33,440 nt of DNA from Planctomycetota bacterium (GTDB lineage Bacteria > Planctomycetota > Planctomycetia > Pirellulales > PNKZ01), in assembly GCA_017303535.1 (NCBI GenBank), contig JAFLCO010000025.1:1-33440 (forward strand). Direction: 5' to 3'. A program made the position numbers and the translations under genes. This document shows, piece by piece, positions 23,749 through 32,578 of this stretch. The notes below the pieces were generated by a model. It saw only the letters and a list, made by a program, of their open reading frames with translations, ran no database searches and was not told the origin of the DNA. Each line of letters begins with the position of its first letter. Within the stretch, counting starts at the first letter, position 1.

Positions 23749-24690
23749 CTACTCGGTCGTGCTCTCATCGCCCGCGAAGCGGAACGGCCGGCCGCCGAGT
23801 AGATCGACGCTCGTGATCGTCGGGCAGACCGTGCTTTCGATGTAGGCCACGATGAGCCGTGTCCCTTCGAAGTGGCTCACGAACGGGCGTTTGTTCGGGT
23901 CGTACATCGTGTCGGTCAGGTCGCGCACGAGTACGGCATTCTTGCCGTTGCGCGTCATTTGTCGCAAGCCGAACGGCCGCCCCAGCACGCACATGTTCGT
24001 ATGCACGCCGACGAGCATCACGTTTTTGATGCCGCGGGCTTCCAGCAAGTTCCAGATTTCAATGCCCGAGTCGCTGATGGCGTCGCCGGCGGCGATCGTC
24101 AGGGCGTCCATTTGCTTGGTCCATGGCGCTTTTGGGTTGCGTCCCATGGCCGTGAGCTTCGCGTGCCACTCGGCGTGTTCGGTCGGATCGTCGTCTTCAC
24201 CGCCGCCGACCTGATCAATGGGGTATTCGACTTTGTCTTCCGCCGGAATGTGGCGGCACCACTGGTCGATCTCCTTCGGCAAGTTGTCGGCCGTCGGAGC
24301 GCTCTGAGCCAGCCGCCGGCCAGGATGATCGGCATACGCGGCCATGCAACTGCTCGGGGCATGAATGATGAAGACGCCTCGCTCGCGGGCCGCTTTGAGA
24401 AAGGCGTTCATTCGCGGCGCAAGTTGCTCGGCCCGACGGACGGCGTTCAAGCAATGATGCGCGTCCCACATGTCGCAGACGATGACGCACGTTTCGCGCG
24501 GCTGCCAGGCTTCGGCGACGACCGACGGTTGATAAATCCCCGCTTCGTCAGCTTTGCGGGTTTGCTCATTCACGGTGATTGCCGCGCCGCCGGTCGGTGG
24601 GTCAGCCGCGAAGGTGTCGACGGCCGAAATTGGGACGAGCGCCGCGGCGATGCAGCGGGCGGCGATCAGAAACGGCGTGCGTGAGATCAT
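23749..24690 (-). CDS. secreted isochorismatase-like cysteine hydrolase
   Basis: A 313-residue protein. ATG at 24690 (MISRTPFLIAARCIAAALVP) gives a signal peptide with cleavage near TFAA; an upstream in-frame extension is not protein-like. The fold's catalytic triad is visible as Asp73 (VIVCDMWD), Lys192 (PWTKQMD) and Cys234 in the cis-peptide motif VGVHTNMCVLG. The family includes isochorismatases, nicotinamidases and N-carbamoyl hydrolases. Export to the periplasm is unusual for those cytosolic metabolic enzymes and points to a different substrate. An insert between the first strand and the lysine contains an acidic run (GGGEDDDPTEHAEWH) that may bind metal. Confidence 0.88.
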   Translation of the reverse strand: MISRTPFLIAARCIAAALVPISAVDTFAADPPTGGAAITVNEQTRKADEAGIYQPSVVAEAWQPRETCVIVCDMWDAHHCLNAVRRAEQLAPRMNAFLKAARERGVFIIHAPSSCMAAYADHPGRRLAQSAPTADNLPKEIDQWCRHIPAEDKVEYPIDQVGGGEDDDPTEHAEWHAKLTAMGRNPKAPWTKQMDALTIAAGDAISDSGIEIWNLLEARGIKNVMLVGVHTNMCVLGRPFGLRQMTRNGKNAVLVRDLTDTMYDPNKRPFVSHFEGTRLIVAYIESTVCPTITSVDLLGGRPFRFAGDESTTE

Positions 24691-25045
24691 CGGAAGTCTC
24701 GACTTGGACGAACGTGAGAAACGGACGGGCTTGGTTTGCCGCCGCCTCGTTGAAATATGTTCGACCGCGCCGCAGCGGTCAAATTCCGACCGATGTGCGC
24801 GGCGGCGGCCCGTGTTGCGAAAGGGCCGGCTCGGTTGGGTTGGAAGGCGACGCAACTCGCGGATTTCCGGCGTTCGGGCTCGTTATGTCGTTGAATCGAC
24901 TCATCGCAGGTCGGCTACGAACAGCGGACATTCGCGCGGCACATCGGTTGCAACCTTCTTTGCCCGTCACACATCGTCTCGATCAATATCGCGGCCCGCA
25001 CGGTTCCGTGCTGCGCATTCCGCCGGGCCTTCGAGGAGCTGAGCC
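24691..25045. other. 355-base divergent region
   Basis: Separates the isochorismatase-like and PDZ genes. It holds the hairpin GACCGC-GCCGCA-GCGGTC at 24763-24780, in the likely leader of the leftward gene. A 71-codon + strand frame from about 24892 runs into the PDZ gene and is probably chance. No clear promoter was found for either gene. Confidence 0.5.
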
Positions 25046-27658
25046 ATGTCCGTTCGCATCCACCTTTTCACGCGACTCGTCGCGGCGCTGTTATTGACCT
25101 CCGCAAGTATCACGGCCTTCGCTCAAAGCGGCGGTGGTGGGGACGGCGGCGGCGCCGGCGGCTCGGGCGGTGCGAGCGGCGGCTCCAGTGCCGGAGCGGG
25201 TGCGGCAGTCGGCGGGGCAACGAGTTCAGCAGGTGCGACGAACGGGGCAGGTGTCGGATTTTCCGGAAGCTTGCCGGGCGCCGGTGTTCCTGGCGCGGGC
25301 GGTTTAGGCGCCGGCAACTTTGGCAATAGCTTCGGCAACGCCGGTTCGACGCAGCCGAGCGCTGCGTCGGATCAAAACATTCCCGGCCAAGTCAGGCCGG
25401 GCGCTCAAGGGCTGCCGAACGTTCAACAAGGCTCCGCCGCCGGTATGACGAACAACGGCGTCAATAATCGTTCCAGCGGCGGCCGCAACGCCTTCAATGC
25501 TCGCGACATCCGCGGCAGCGACGTTCGTGGTAACGGCGGTGCGAACAGCAACGGCGGCGCGGCTCGCAGCGCCGGGCAAGGAGTGAATAACAACGCCGCC
25601 AACCGCAACGCGAACACGCGAAACCTGCCGGGCACGAACAACTCGCAGCTGAGCAACGGCCAAAACGTCAACGCGAACAACGCTCGCTTAAACGCCGCCG
25701 CCCAAAACGCCGCTCGCGCGACGAATTCGCCGGGCGTCGTCAATGCACCGGTCGCCGCCGGAGCGACCGCCGCCACAACGTCGAATCCGGCCGCCGCTCC
25801 CGCTGGATACATCAATTCGCTCGGCGTGCAACTCAATCAGGCCGCGCTCGCCGAAAGCGGAGCGGGCACGTTAGCCGGCTCGACGGCCACGGGCGTGACG
25901 ATCGACACCGTGAATCCGACGAGCATCGCCCAGCAAGCCGGTATTCTGGCCGGCGATGAAATGTTTTCGATCAACGGCACCCCGGTGAATTCGTCGGAGG
26001 CTCTCAACATGGCTTTGCAAAACGCCGGTGCGACGACGGGCCTCACGACGGTCGGCATCCGCCGCAACGGCACGGTGCAAACCTTCCAGCTCAATCTCGA
26101 TATCGCCGCGGCCGCCGGAGCCGGAGCCGCGGGAACGCCCGCCGCGATGAATAGCGGCACGAGCAGCGCCGCCGCGCCAATGCGCTTCGGCGGGCTATCG
26201 TTCGTCAACGATCAAGGCGGGCTGCGCGTGTCGCAGCTCGATCAAAATAGTTGGGCCGCCTCGGCAGGTTTGCAGATGGGCGATCGAGTCACCTCGGTCA
26301 ACGGCCAAGCGATCAACTCCGGCGCGCAACTCATCGAACAGATGCGGGCCGCGTCGAACCTCAACGGCGGCACCACGCAGTTGATGATCAACCGCGACGG
26401 CCGACAGATGCCGATGAACGTGACCGTCACGCCCGAGGCGTTTCAGCAGGCCGCAGCTCCGCAAGCCGGCGCGCAGCAATCCGTGGGTCAGCAGGCGACG
26501 ACGGGGTCCGCGGTAAGCCAACAAGCCGGGAGCCAACAAGCCGTCGCGCCGCTGGCCACTAGCCAAGTGGCGTCGGATACCGGCAACGGTCGCCTGACGA
26601 ACTCGCTCGTTGAAGAGATGCCGGCCCGCACGCCGAACTTACCGAATACGACGGGCCAAGCGACGCCGCGCGACATCGCTCGCGGAGCGTTGGTTAACGC
26701 CGACACGCAGCCCGACCCGAGCGGCGTGACGTCGACGACGCCCGGTCAACTCAATCGCCGCCAGATCGCCGCCGGAGCGCCCGTCAACGCTTCGACGGTT
26801 CCCAACCCGAGCAACACGCCGGGAAGCGTGAATCCCGATAGCCCGTCGGGCATTCGGTCCGGCTCGATCGACCCGAACGCGTCTACGTCGTCGGCAACTT
26901 CGACCACGTCGACTCCGTCGGCGGCCGCTCAAACTCAAACGACGACACCGCCCACCTCGGCGGCCTTGACCGATAGCCGCACGTCGGCCCCTGCCGGCGA
27001 CAGCCGCGTGACCGCGCCCAATTCCCCTCCGGCGCCGAACGAAGAACAGCTTCGCAACGGCGCGAATACCTCGGGCGGGACGACGACGAACCCCACGACA
27101 CCGCGTGACCCGGCGAATACGACGTCGCTCACCACCGGTACCGCCGGCGGCAATGCGACGACCTCGACGTCGACCGGCGCGGCGAGCAACGGTAACCTCT
27201 CCTCCGCCACCGGCAGCGCGAGTGCGAGCAGCCCCGGCGGTGTGGCGGGGGCTTCAGGCACAATCGGGGCGACAGGTTCGGCGACGGCTAACTCCACGAC
27301 CTCCGGCCAGACCGGCACCGGTGCGACGGCAGTCGCGGGCGGCGAATTGCAAACCGGTTTCACCGCGTGGAACCGCGACCTTTCGACGGCTCTGGAGCAA
27401 TCGAGCGGCGCCATCCGCACGCAACTCGGCGGGTTGAGCGAAGCGGCCGAAGCATTGGCTCCAACATTCAACTCCCCGGCTAACGAGACTCCGGCGGAGC
27501 AGCGCGTGCGGACCGATCGCATTCGTTTCCAACTCAATGCGATGCGCAGCCGGCTCGACTCGATCGGCACCGATGCGACGGGCACCACGGCCACGCAGCT
27601 TGAAACGCTCCGCTCGAACCTCGAACGGCTGTACGGGCAACTGAATGAATCGCCGTAA
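25046..27658 (+). CDS. secreted double-PDZ protein with long low-complexity linkers
   Basis: An 870-residue protein. The signal peptide (MSVRIHLFTRLVAALLLTSASITAFAQS) cleaves after AFA. ATG at 25046 has GGAG just upstream. Residues 29-260 are Gly/Ala/Ser and then Asn-rich, including an RGNGGANSNGGAARS-like stretch. PDZ1 spans about 265-352 (contains GILAGDEMFSINGTPVNSSEALN) and PDZ2 about 380-462 (AGLQMGDRVTSVNGQAINSG). A 300-residue Gln/Thr/Ser/Pro-rich linker follows, then a helical C-terminus (about 785-870) rich in Glu, Leu and Arg that may oligomerise. No protease domain is attached, so it is likely a scaffold at the cell surface or periplasm. The partner is unknown. Confidence 0.85.
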   Translation: MSVRIHLFTRLVAALLLTSASITAFAQSGGGGDGGGAGGSGGASGGSSAGAGAAVGGATSSAGATNGAGVGFSGSLPGAGVPGAGGLGAGNFGNSFGNAGSTQPSAASDQNIPGQVRPGAQGLPNVQQGSAAGMTNNGVNNRSSGGRNAFNARDIRGSDVRGNGGANSNGGAARSAGQGVNNNAANRNANTRNLPGTNNSQLSNGQNVNANNARLNAAAQNAARATNSPGVVNAPVAAGATAATTSNPAAAPAGYINSLGVQLNQAALAESGAGTLAGSTATGVTIDTVNPTSIAQQAGILAGDEMFSINGTPVNSSEALNMALQNAGATTGLTTVGIRRNGTVQTFQLNLDIAAAAGAGAAGTPAAMNSGTSSAAAPMRFGGLSFVNDQGGLRVSQLDQNSWAASAGLQMGDRVTSVNGQAINSGAQLIEQMRAASNLNGGTTQLMINRDGRQMPMNVTVTPEAFQQAAAPQAGAQQSVGQQATTGSAVSQQAGSQQAVAPLATSQVASDTGNGRLTNSLVEEMPARTPNLPNTTGQATPRDIARGALVNADTQPDPSGVTSTTPGQLNRRQIAAGAPVNASTVPNPSNTPGSVNPDSPSGIRSGSIDPNASTSSATSTTSTPSAAAQTQTTTPPTSAALTDSRTSAPAGDSRVTAPNSPPAPNEEQLRNGANTSGGTTTNPTTPRDPANTTSLTTGTAGGNATTSTSTGAASNGNLSSATGSASASSPGGVAGASGTIGATGSATANSTTSGQTGTGATAVAGGELQTGFTAWNRDLSTALEQSSGAIRTQLGGLSEAAEALAPTFNSPANETPAEQRVRTDRIRFQLNAMRSRLDSIGTDATGTTATQLETLRSNLERLYGQLNESP

Positions 27659-27705
27659 CCCAGCGGCCTGACCAGCGAGGAAGCTTGCATTCAAGCGAAA
27701 ACGGA

Positions 27706-27737
27706 AATAGCCCGGCGACTGCGGTCGTCGGGCTATT
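27706..27737. terminator. strong bidirectional hairpin terminator
   Basis: A 14-base stem AATAGCCCGGCGAC / GTCGTCGGGCTATT with one G-T pair and a TGCG tetraloop. It lies between the convergent PDZ and DUF1579-like genes, with A/T-rich flanks on both sides. Confidence 0.75.
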
Positions 27738-27767
27738 CTGTTGATCGCTCAAGTTCGCTGCGGAACG

Positions 27768-28322
27768 TTATTCCTTCTTCCGCACGAGCTTCATCGTGCC
27801 GCACATTTCTTTGCACGGCTCGCCGTTTTCCCAGGCGACGCCTTCGATTTGGATGGTATCGGCGTCGATGAGCTTCAGCACGGCGCCGTGCATGTGCTTG
27901 TCCTTCTTGACGTCGAGATTGCCCCCGCCGACGAAGTCGAATTGGATTTGCTTGCCGTCTTCGGCGAGCGTCCCTTTCAGCCGCGGCTGGTTGCCGAGCA
28001 TGCAGTAGTGCGTCATCGCCAGCGCGCCGCCGTCGGCCGTGTAGACCGACATCATTTCCATCGGCTGGCCCGGAAAGAGCGTTTCGTGCACGGCGCTGCC
28101 GGCCGCCGTGACCTTGATGACCGAGGCCACCTGATCCGTCGGCTTGCCGCTTTCGTCCGTCATCAGCCACGTGCCGGCGAGCGCTTTCATTTTTTCCAAG
28201 CCGGGGTTCGTCGCGGCGGCCGGGGCCGTGTGGTTGTGCTTGTCTTCGGCGTAGGCGGCGGCCGAGAGAGAGGCCAAGATGCCGCAGATGGCGAGGTGTC
28301 GAAACATGGTATGTCGAAACAT
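27768..28322 (-). CDS. small secreted protein, DUF1579-like
   Basis: A 184-residue protein with a signal peptide (MFRHTMFRHLAICGILASLSAAAYAED, cleavage after AYA). The mature part resembles DUF1579-type lipocalin-like barrels (LAGTWLMTDESGKPT, YCMLGNQPRLKGTL, QFDFVGGGNLD); the exact family is uncertain. ATG at 28322 has GGAG eight bases upstream. A 15-base near-duplication makes the first five codons repeat (MFRHTMFRH), so ATG at 28307 is a second possible start. It lies opposite the PDZ gene, sharing a terminator. Confidence 0.72.
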   Translation of the reverse strand: MFRHTMFRHLAICGILASLSAAAYAEDKHNHTAPAAATNPGLEKMKALAGTWLMTDESGKPTDQVASVIKVTAAGSAVHETLFPGQPMEMMSVYTADGGALAMTHYCMLGNQPRLKGTLAEDGKQIQFDFVGGGNLDVKKDKHMHGAVLKLIDADTIQIEGVAWENGEPCKEMCGTMKLVRKKE

Positions 28323-28452
28323 GATCGGGCTCCTGAACGGGGATTTTTTGACGGCGGCAAAGTTCTTGTTCGCCGCCCAATAGTCGCCTGATCCGGATGC
28401 GAATCGACATCCCTTTTCAAAGATCTCAAGATTTTTTGCGCTTCGGCGAACT

Positions 28453-28506
28453 CAATAGCCCCGGAGGAATATCCGGGGTGCCGCGGGTATTCACCCGCGG
28501 CTATTG
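28453..28506. repeat. TAGCC/GGCTA bounded two-hairpin element, copy 4
   Basis: Outer 8-base inverted repeat CAATAGCC ... GGCTATTG enclosing the hairpins CCCCGGA-GGAATA-TCCGGGG and CCGCGGGT-ATTC-ACCCGCGG. The architecture matches copy 3 although the stem sequences differ. It lies in the gap between the response regulator stop and the DUF1579-like start. Confidence 0.85.
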
Positions 28507-28550
28507 AACAGAGCTGTATCGAACGATCTATGCTGTTGGGAATCGCGGAC

Positions 28551-29171
28551 TTACAGCAGGTCGCGATGTTGCTCTAAGGCGACGCGTACGAGTTGACTAC
28601 GCGTACGCACGCCCGTCTTGGCGAAGAGTTGCTGCAGCGACGCTTTCGCCGCGCTTTCGGAAATGCCCAACTCCGCGGCGATCTCCTTATTCGCTAAGCC
28701 CTCGACGACGAACCGAAGAATCTTCAAGTCGCGCTCGGTGAATCGCGGCTGAGTCGTTTCCGCCGACTGCACCAGCTTCTGCAGGTAACGCTGCTCGATC
28801 AGGGCGCGGCCTTCATAAACCTCTTGGATGCTGCGACGCAGTTCTTCCGACGCGTGCTGCTTATGAAACACGCCGCCGACGCCGAGCCGCAGCAGTTCGA
28901 CGGCGTCGCGGTCAGACATGCCGGCCGTCACCATGAGGATCCGGCCTGCGAAGCCCGCGGCTTTCAGGCGCTCGACCAGCGGCGTCGCAGGCTGATCGTG
29001 CAGTTCGAAATCGAGAATCAGCACGTCGACCGGGAGCGTCGCGAGTTGACGCTCGGCCTCAGCGACGTCGCCGGAGGAACCGACGATCTCGATCTCAGGA
29101 TCGGCGCCGAGCAACCGCAAGAGACCTTCGCGAAAGAGCCCGTGATCGTCGAGGATGTAGATGCGAATCAT
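28551..29171 (-). CDS. NarL/LuxR-family response regulator
   Basis: A 206-residue two-component response regulator. ATG at 29171 (MIRIYILDDHGLF) is the family start; the in-frame extension upstream lies inside the kinase gene. The receiver domain has the acidic pair Asp8-Asp9 and the phospho-acceptor Asp54 in LILDFE, with the conserved Thr/Lys region (VTAG ... HKQ). The output domain is a LuxR-type HTH (TERDLKILRFVVEGLANKEIAAELGISESAAKASLQQLF). It overlaps the end of the kinase gene by four bases, so the two are translationally coupled. Target genes are unknown. Confidence 0.95.
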   Translation of the reverse strand: MIRIYILDDHGLFREGLLRLLGADPEIEIVGSSGDVAEAERQLATLPVDVLILDFELHDQPATPLVERLKAAGFAGRILMVTAGMSDRDAVELLRLGVGGVFHKQHASEELRRSIQEVYEGRALIEQRYLQKLVQSAETTQPRFTERDLKILRFVVEGLANKEIAAELGISESAAKASLQQLFAKTGVRTRSQLVRVALEQHRDLL

Positions 29172-30574
29172 GTCGAGGCCGCTCCCAGCGGAAGCAACAC
29201 GTCGAATCGGCAACCTTGCGATGTCGGCACATGCACGAGGTCGCCGCCGAAGCTGCGGGCCAGCGCGCGGGAGACGTAGAGCCCCAGGCCGGTACCGTCG
29301 GCCTCTTCGCGAAACGGCTGGAACAGATGCGTTTGGTCGGCCACGCCGCGACCGGAATCTTCAAAGCGCACGACGGCCTGCTCCGCGCGGACTTCGGCGG
29401 TAATGCGCAGCTCGCGCGTCGTTTCGCCGGCCACGGCGCGGCAACTGTTTTGCGTGAGATTCAAAAAGATCTGCATCAAGGCCTGCGGATCAGCGACGAC
29501 GGCCGGCGCATCAGCCGGAACTTGTACGATCACGCGACCGTCGATCTCCGACCAGTCGGGCTCGACGACCACAAGCAACTGATCAACGACCGTTTTCAGG
29601 TCCGTCTCCGGCGGCCGGCCCGGCTCGCGGCGCAACTCGATCGACGCAATGCGAGTGAGGCCGGCGACCAACCGCCGCAAGGCGTCAAAGTCGGGACTGT
29701 CCGATAAGTCGCGCGACTTGGCCAAGTTCGCACAGACGACGGAAGCGGCCGAGCAGAGATTGCGAATCTCGTGCGACACCGCGCCGGCGAGCAAGCGATG
29801 ATGGTCGACCAGTTGGCGAAAGTTTTCGCGTTCGCGCTCGCGGACTTCTTCCGACATGTCGACTAAAATCGCAGCGAGCGCGTGTTCGGAGCCGGCGCCG
29901 TACGTCGAGAACCAGGCTTGCACGGGGAACATCTGACCGTCGCTGCGGCGGCCCCAACCGCTGACGGAGCTGCGCACCGGGCGATCGGCCGGCAGGGCCA
30001 AAGCACTCACAAAGACCGGAAAATACGGCTCGACCGCCGCGCCCAACAGCGCCCCGGGCGAACAGCCGAACATTTCGTGCGCCGCGCGATTCGCGGCGGC
30101 CACGGTGCCGTCGGCCTCGATCGTGAGAATGGCCGCAGGGCTACTCTCGACCAAGATCCGCAACTGGTCCTCCGCTTTGCGGCGGAGACGCTGTTCAAGG
30201 TCCAAACGCGCGAAATGTTCGACCAATTGCCGGCGGTTGTTGCTGACCTCGACGACCAGCAAGCCCGCCGCGGCGTAGGCGATGGTCGCCATCGCGAACC
30301 GCAGCACCGATTCACGCGTGGAAAGATACGGCGTGAACTGGCCGCGCACGATTGCACACAACACGGCCATCGCCAGCACTTGCCGACGCGTGAGCACCAG
30401 CGCCGCCACGGCGACCGGAAACGTGTACAGGATGCCGAGCGAAAAGTCGGCCTTCAGCAGCCACTCCAGCAACACCAGCAGTGCTAAGAGCAGCAAGCTG
30501 ACGATCAGGATTCGCCGACGCACCGTCGGCGTGTCTTGCAGCTTCCATCCGAGAAGTGTGAGGCGTGTCGGCAT
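29168..30574 (-). CDS. membrane sensor histidine kinase with PAS domain
   Basis: A 468-residue kinase, partner of the overlapping response regulator. The N-terminus (20-110) has about four membrane helices forming an unusual compact sensor without a large periplasmic loop. A PAS-like domain follows at about 139-250 (LVESSPAAILTIEADGTVAAANRAAHEMFG), then the dimerisation/phosphotransfer domain with His268 in SHEIRN. The HATPase_c domain has an N-box (NLTQNSCRAV), a G1 box (DSGRG) and a G2 box (GTGLGLY). The signal could be membrane state or a small molecule bound by PAS. A TACAAT -10-like box lies only seven bases upstream of the ATG. Confidence 0.94.
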   Translation of the reverse strand: MPTRLTLLGWKLQDTPTVRRRILIVSLLLLALLVLLEWLLKADFSLGILYTFPVAVAALVLTRRQVLAMAVLCAIVRGQFTPYLSTRESVLRFAMATIAYAAAGLLVVEVSNNRRQLVEHFARLDLEQRLRRKAEDQLRILVESSPAAILTIEADGTVAAANRAAHEMFGCSPGALLGAAVEPYFPVFVSALALPADRPVRSSVSGWGRRSDGQMFPVQAWFSTYGAGSEHALAAILVDMSEEVRERERENFRQLVDHHRLLAGAVSHEIRNLCSAASVVCANLAKSRDLSDSPDFDALRRLVAGLTRIASIELRREPGRPPETDLKTVVDQLLVVVEPDWSEIDGRVIVQVPADAPAVVADPQALMQIFLNLTQNSCRAVAGETTRELRITAEVRAEQAVVRFEDSGRGVADQTHLFQPFREEADGTGLGLYVSRALARSFGGDLVHVPTSQGCRFDVLLPLGAAST

Positions 30575-30723
30575 CAGCCTATTGTAGCCTTGAACATCCT
30601 TCGACGACGACCGAGCCGGCCGAAAGATAGGTTGCTCGCAACCATGCGCCGGCCGCCGGCGGTTATCGCTTGAGTTTCGAGAGATAACTGGGTTCGCGGC
30701 TCGTTCCGTCGAATAATTTCGGC

Positions 30724-31626
30724 ATGATCGTTCACGACCATCTGCCGTGGCTCCGCGTTTGGCCCAAAGTCTTCAAGCGGCTTTGCGCGCTGTTCTTTTA
30801 CGACTTTTCAATCGCCGCGCTCTACGTCTTCGGAGGAATGAAATTCCTCTCGATGTCGGGCATGCCGATCACCATCCTCGGCTCGGCGATCGGCGTGTTT
30901 CTCGCGTTTCGCACCAGTTCGGCCTACGACCGCTGGTGGGAAGCGCGCACGTTGTGGGGAGGGCTCGTCAATTATTCGCGCACGCTTGCCCGACAAGCGC
31001 TGACGCTGATCACGCCCGTGTCTCACGAAGCGCGGGACACGCAACGTTTGCTTGTGCAACTGCAGATCGCCTTCACGCACGCGCTGCGCTGCCACTTGCG
31101 CGGGCAGAATCCGTATCCGGAGCTGAGCGGCGTTCTCGACGACGAGACGCTCGCGTGGCTGCGGCGGTACAAGAACGTGCCGGCGGCGATCCTCTTGAAG
31201 ATGGGGCAAGAAACGAGCCGCGCTTTCGAAGAAGGCCGGCTCGATTCGATCCGCTTCGCCGCCATCGACGAAACGCTCACCCAACTCACCAACGTGCAAG
31301 GCGCCTGCGAGCGGATCAAAAACACGCCGTTGCCGCGGCAGTACGACTATTTCCCGCGGCTGCTGGTGACGTTCTTTTGCCTGCTGCTGCCGCTGGGGTT
31401 CTTGAAAGACTTCGGCTTGGCGACGCCGATCGCGTCGACGTTCGTGAGCTTCGCGTTCATCGTGCTCGACAGCATCGGTCGCGACATCGAAACGCCGTTC
31501 GCCAACTCCGTGCACGATACGCCGATGACCACGCTCACGCGAAATATCGAAATCGACCTGCGCCAGCACGTCGACGACCGCTATGTCCCGGCCGAGATTC
31601 AATCGGTCGGCGGGCTGATGTATTAG
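30724..31626 (+). CDS. bestrophin family anion channel-like membrane protein
   Basis: A 300-residue protein of the bestrophin/YneE family. Bestrophins form pentameric channels, mostly for chloride or other anions, though bacterial homologues can also be sodium channels. Family landmarks are the N-terminal helix FYDFSIAALYVFGGMKFLSMSGMPITILGSAIGVFLAFRTSSAYDRWWEAR, in which FRTSSAYDRWWEAR is the most conserved part, and two further helices (FPRLLVTFFCLLLPLGFLKDFG and ATPIASTFVSFAFIVLDSIG) followed by the IETPFANSVHDTPMTTLTRNIEIDLRQ segment. Length and layout match the family. It is followed after 13 bases by the universal stress protein gene, whose Shine-Dalgarno sequence overlaps this stop codon. 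Confidence 0.93.
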   Translation: MIVHDHLPWLRVWPKVFKRLCALFFYDFSIAALYVFGGMKFLSMSGMPITILGSAIGVFLAFRTSSAYDRWWEARTLWGGLVNYSRTLARQALTLITPVSHEARDTQRLLVQLQIAFTHALRCHLRGQNPYPELSGVLDDETLAWLRRYKNVPAAILLKMGQETSRAFEEGRLDSIRFAAIDETLTQLTNVQGACERIKNTPLPRQYDYFPRLLVTFFCLLLPLGFLKDFGLATPIASTFVSFAFIVLDSIGRDIETPFANSVHDTPMTTLTRNIEIDLRQHVDDRYVPAEIQSVGGLMY

Positions 31627-31639
31627 GAGGACCACGACG

Positions 31640-32578
31640 ATGTCTACGACCACCGCCGCCGCCGGCTTGAACGAGTTCAAAGTCTTGTTCGCCACGCAGT
31701 TTTCCGACTCGTGCTTCCGCGCGATTCGCGGCGTGGCGCAATTGGCCGATGCCTTTCGAATGCACGTGACCATCGCGCACGTAGGGCCTGCGGAACGGTC
31801 CGTAGAGAGCGAACTGCGGTCGTTCTTCGCCGAGGCCGATCACTATCCTTCGCGCGATCGCATTCGCCTCGAAGGTTCGCCGGTCGAGGCGTTGGCGACG
31901 TTTGCCCGCAGCGGAGCTTACGACCTCGTCGTGGCGCCGCGAACCTATCGGCTGGGTCTGCCGCGACCGCTGCACCGTTCGACGCGGGCCGGATTGTTGC
32001 GGGCGTCGCACACGCCGGTCTGGACGATTTCACGAGGGTTGGAAGAGGCCGATTTTCGCCGCGCTTACAAGACCATCGCCGTGTTCGTCGACGGTCGCGA
32101 GCAGAATATGTCGCACGTCGAACAAGCGGCGTCGTTCGCGGCCCGCGTCGGTGCACAGCTGCGCGTGCTCACGGTGGTGCCGCAGGTGCATGAAGACGCG
32201 CTCGTCGCGCATCCGCTGCTGCGTCAGCCGCTTTCGGCCGAGGTGGCGGAAGAGCGGATTCACGAGTTGCTCGGCGGTTGGAGCCGGCTGCCGACGGTCG
32301 ACGTAACGACCGGTACGCCCGATCGCGAGCTGCCGAAGATGGCGGCGAAATGCGAGGCCGATCTGTTGTTTCTGTCGGAGACGCAGAGCTGCGAAGGTCG
32401 GCTGTTTCGCCAGATGCGCAGGGCCGTCGATCAATCGCCCTGCCCGGTGATCGCCGTGCCGCCGACGGCTTCGCGCTGGTTTCGCGAGCGCGCGATCGCA
32501 GGACCACAAGCGGCGGCGGAAACCGTGCGGCTGCTCGACGGCGCGACGACGGAAACCGCCGGCCCGCAAGCGATTTAA
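31640..32578 (+). CDS. tandem universal stress protein
   Basis: A 312-residue protein with two UspA domains (about 10-135 and 145-280). ATG at 31640 has AGGAGG at 31625-31630, overlapping the TAG of the bestrophin gene, which indicates coupling of the pair. The first domain begins FKVLFATQFSDSC. The ATP-binding G-X2-G-X9-G motif is degenerate in both halves (GLPRPLHRSTRAG and GRLFRQMRRAVDQS), so it probably does not bind ATP. The C-terminus beyond 285 is low complexity. Pairing with a bestrophin suggests control of, or response to, ion flow or stress at the membrane, which is an inference from gene order only. Confidence 0.9.
   Translation: MSTTTAAAGLNEFKVLFATQFSDSCFRAIRGVAQLADAFRMHVTIAHVGPAERSVESELRSFFAEADHYPSRDRIRLEGSPVEALATFARSGAYDLVVAPRTYRLGLPRPLHRSTRAGLLRASHTPVWTISRGLEEADFRRAYKTIAVFVDGREQNMSHVEQAASFAARVGAQLRVLTVVPQVHEDALVAHPLLRQPLSAEVAEERIHELLGGWSRLPTVDVTTGTPDRELPKMAAKCEADLLFLSETQSCEGRLFRQMRRAVDQSPCPVIAVPPTASRWFRERAIAGPQAAAETVRLLDGATTETAGPQAI

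Noticed and set aside
24892-25097. Short + strand frame overlapping the PDZ gene start
   Set aside because: It has no ribosome binding site and continues into the signal-peptide region of the PDZ gene in another frame.
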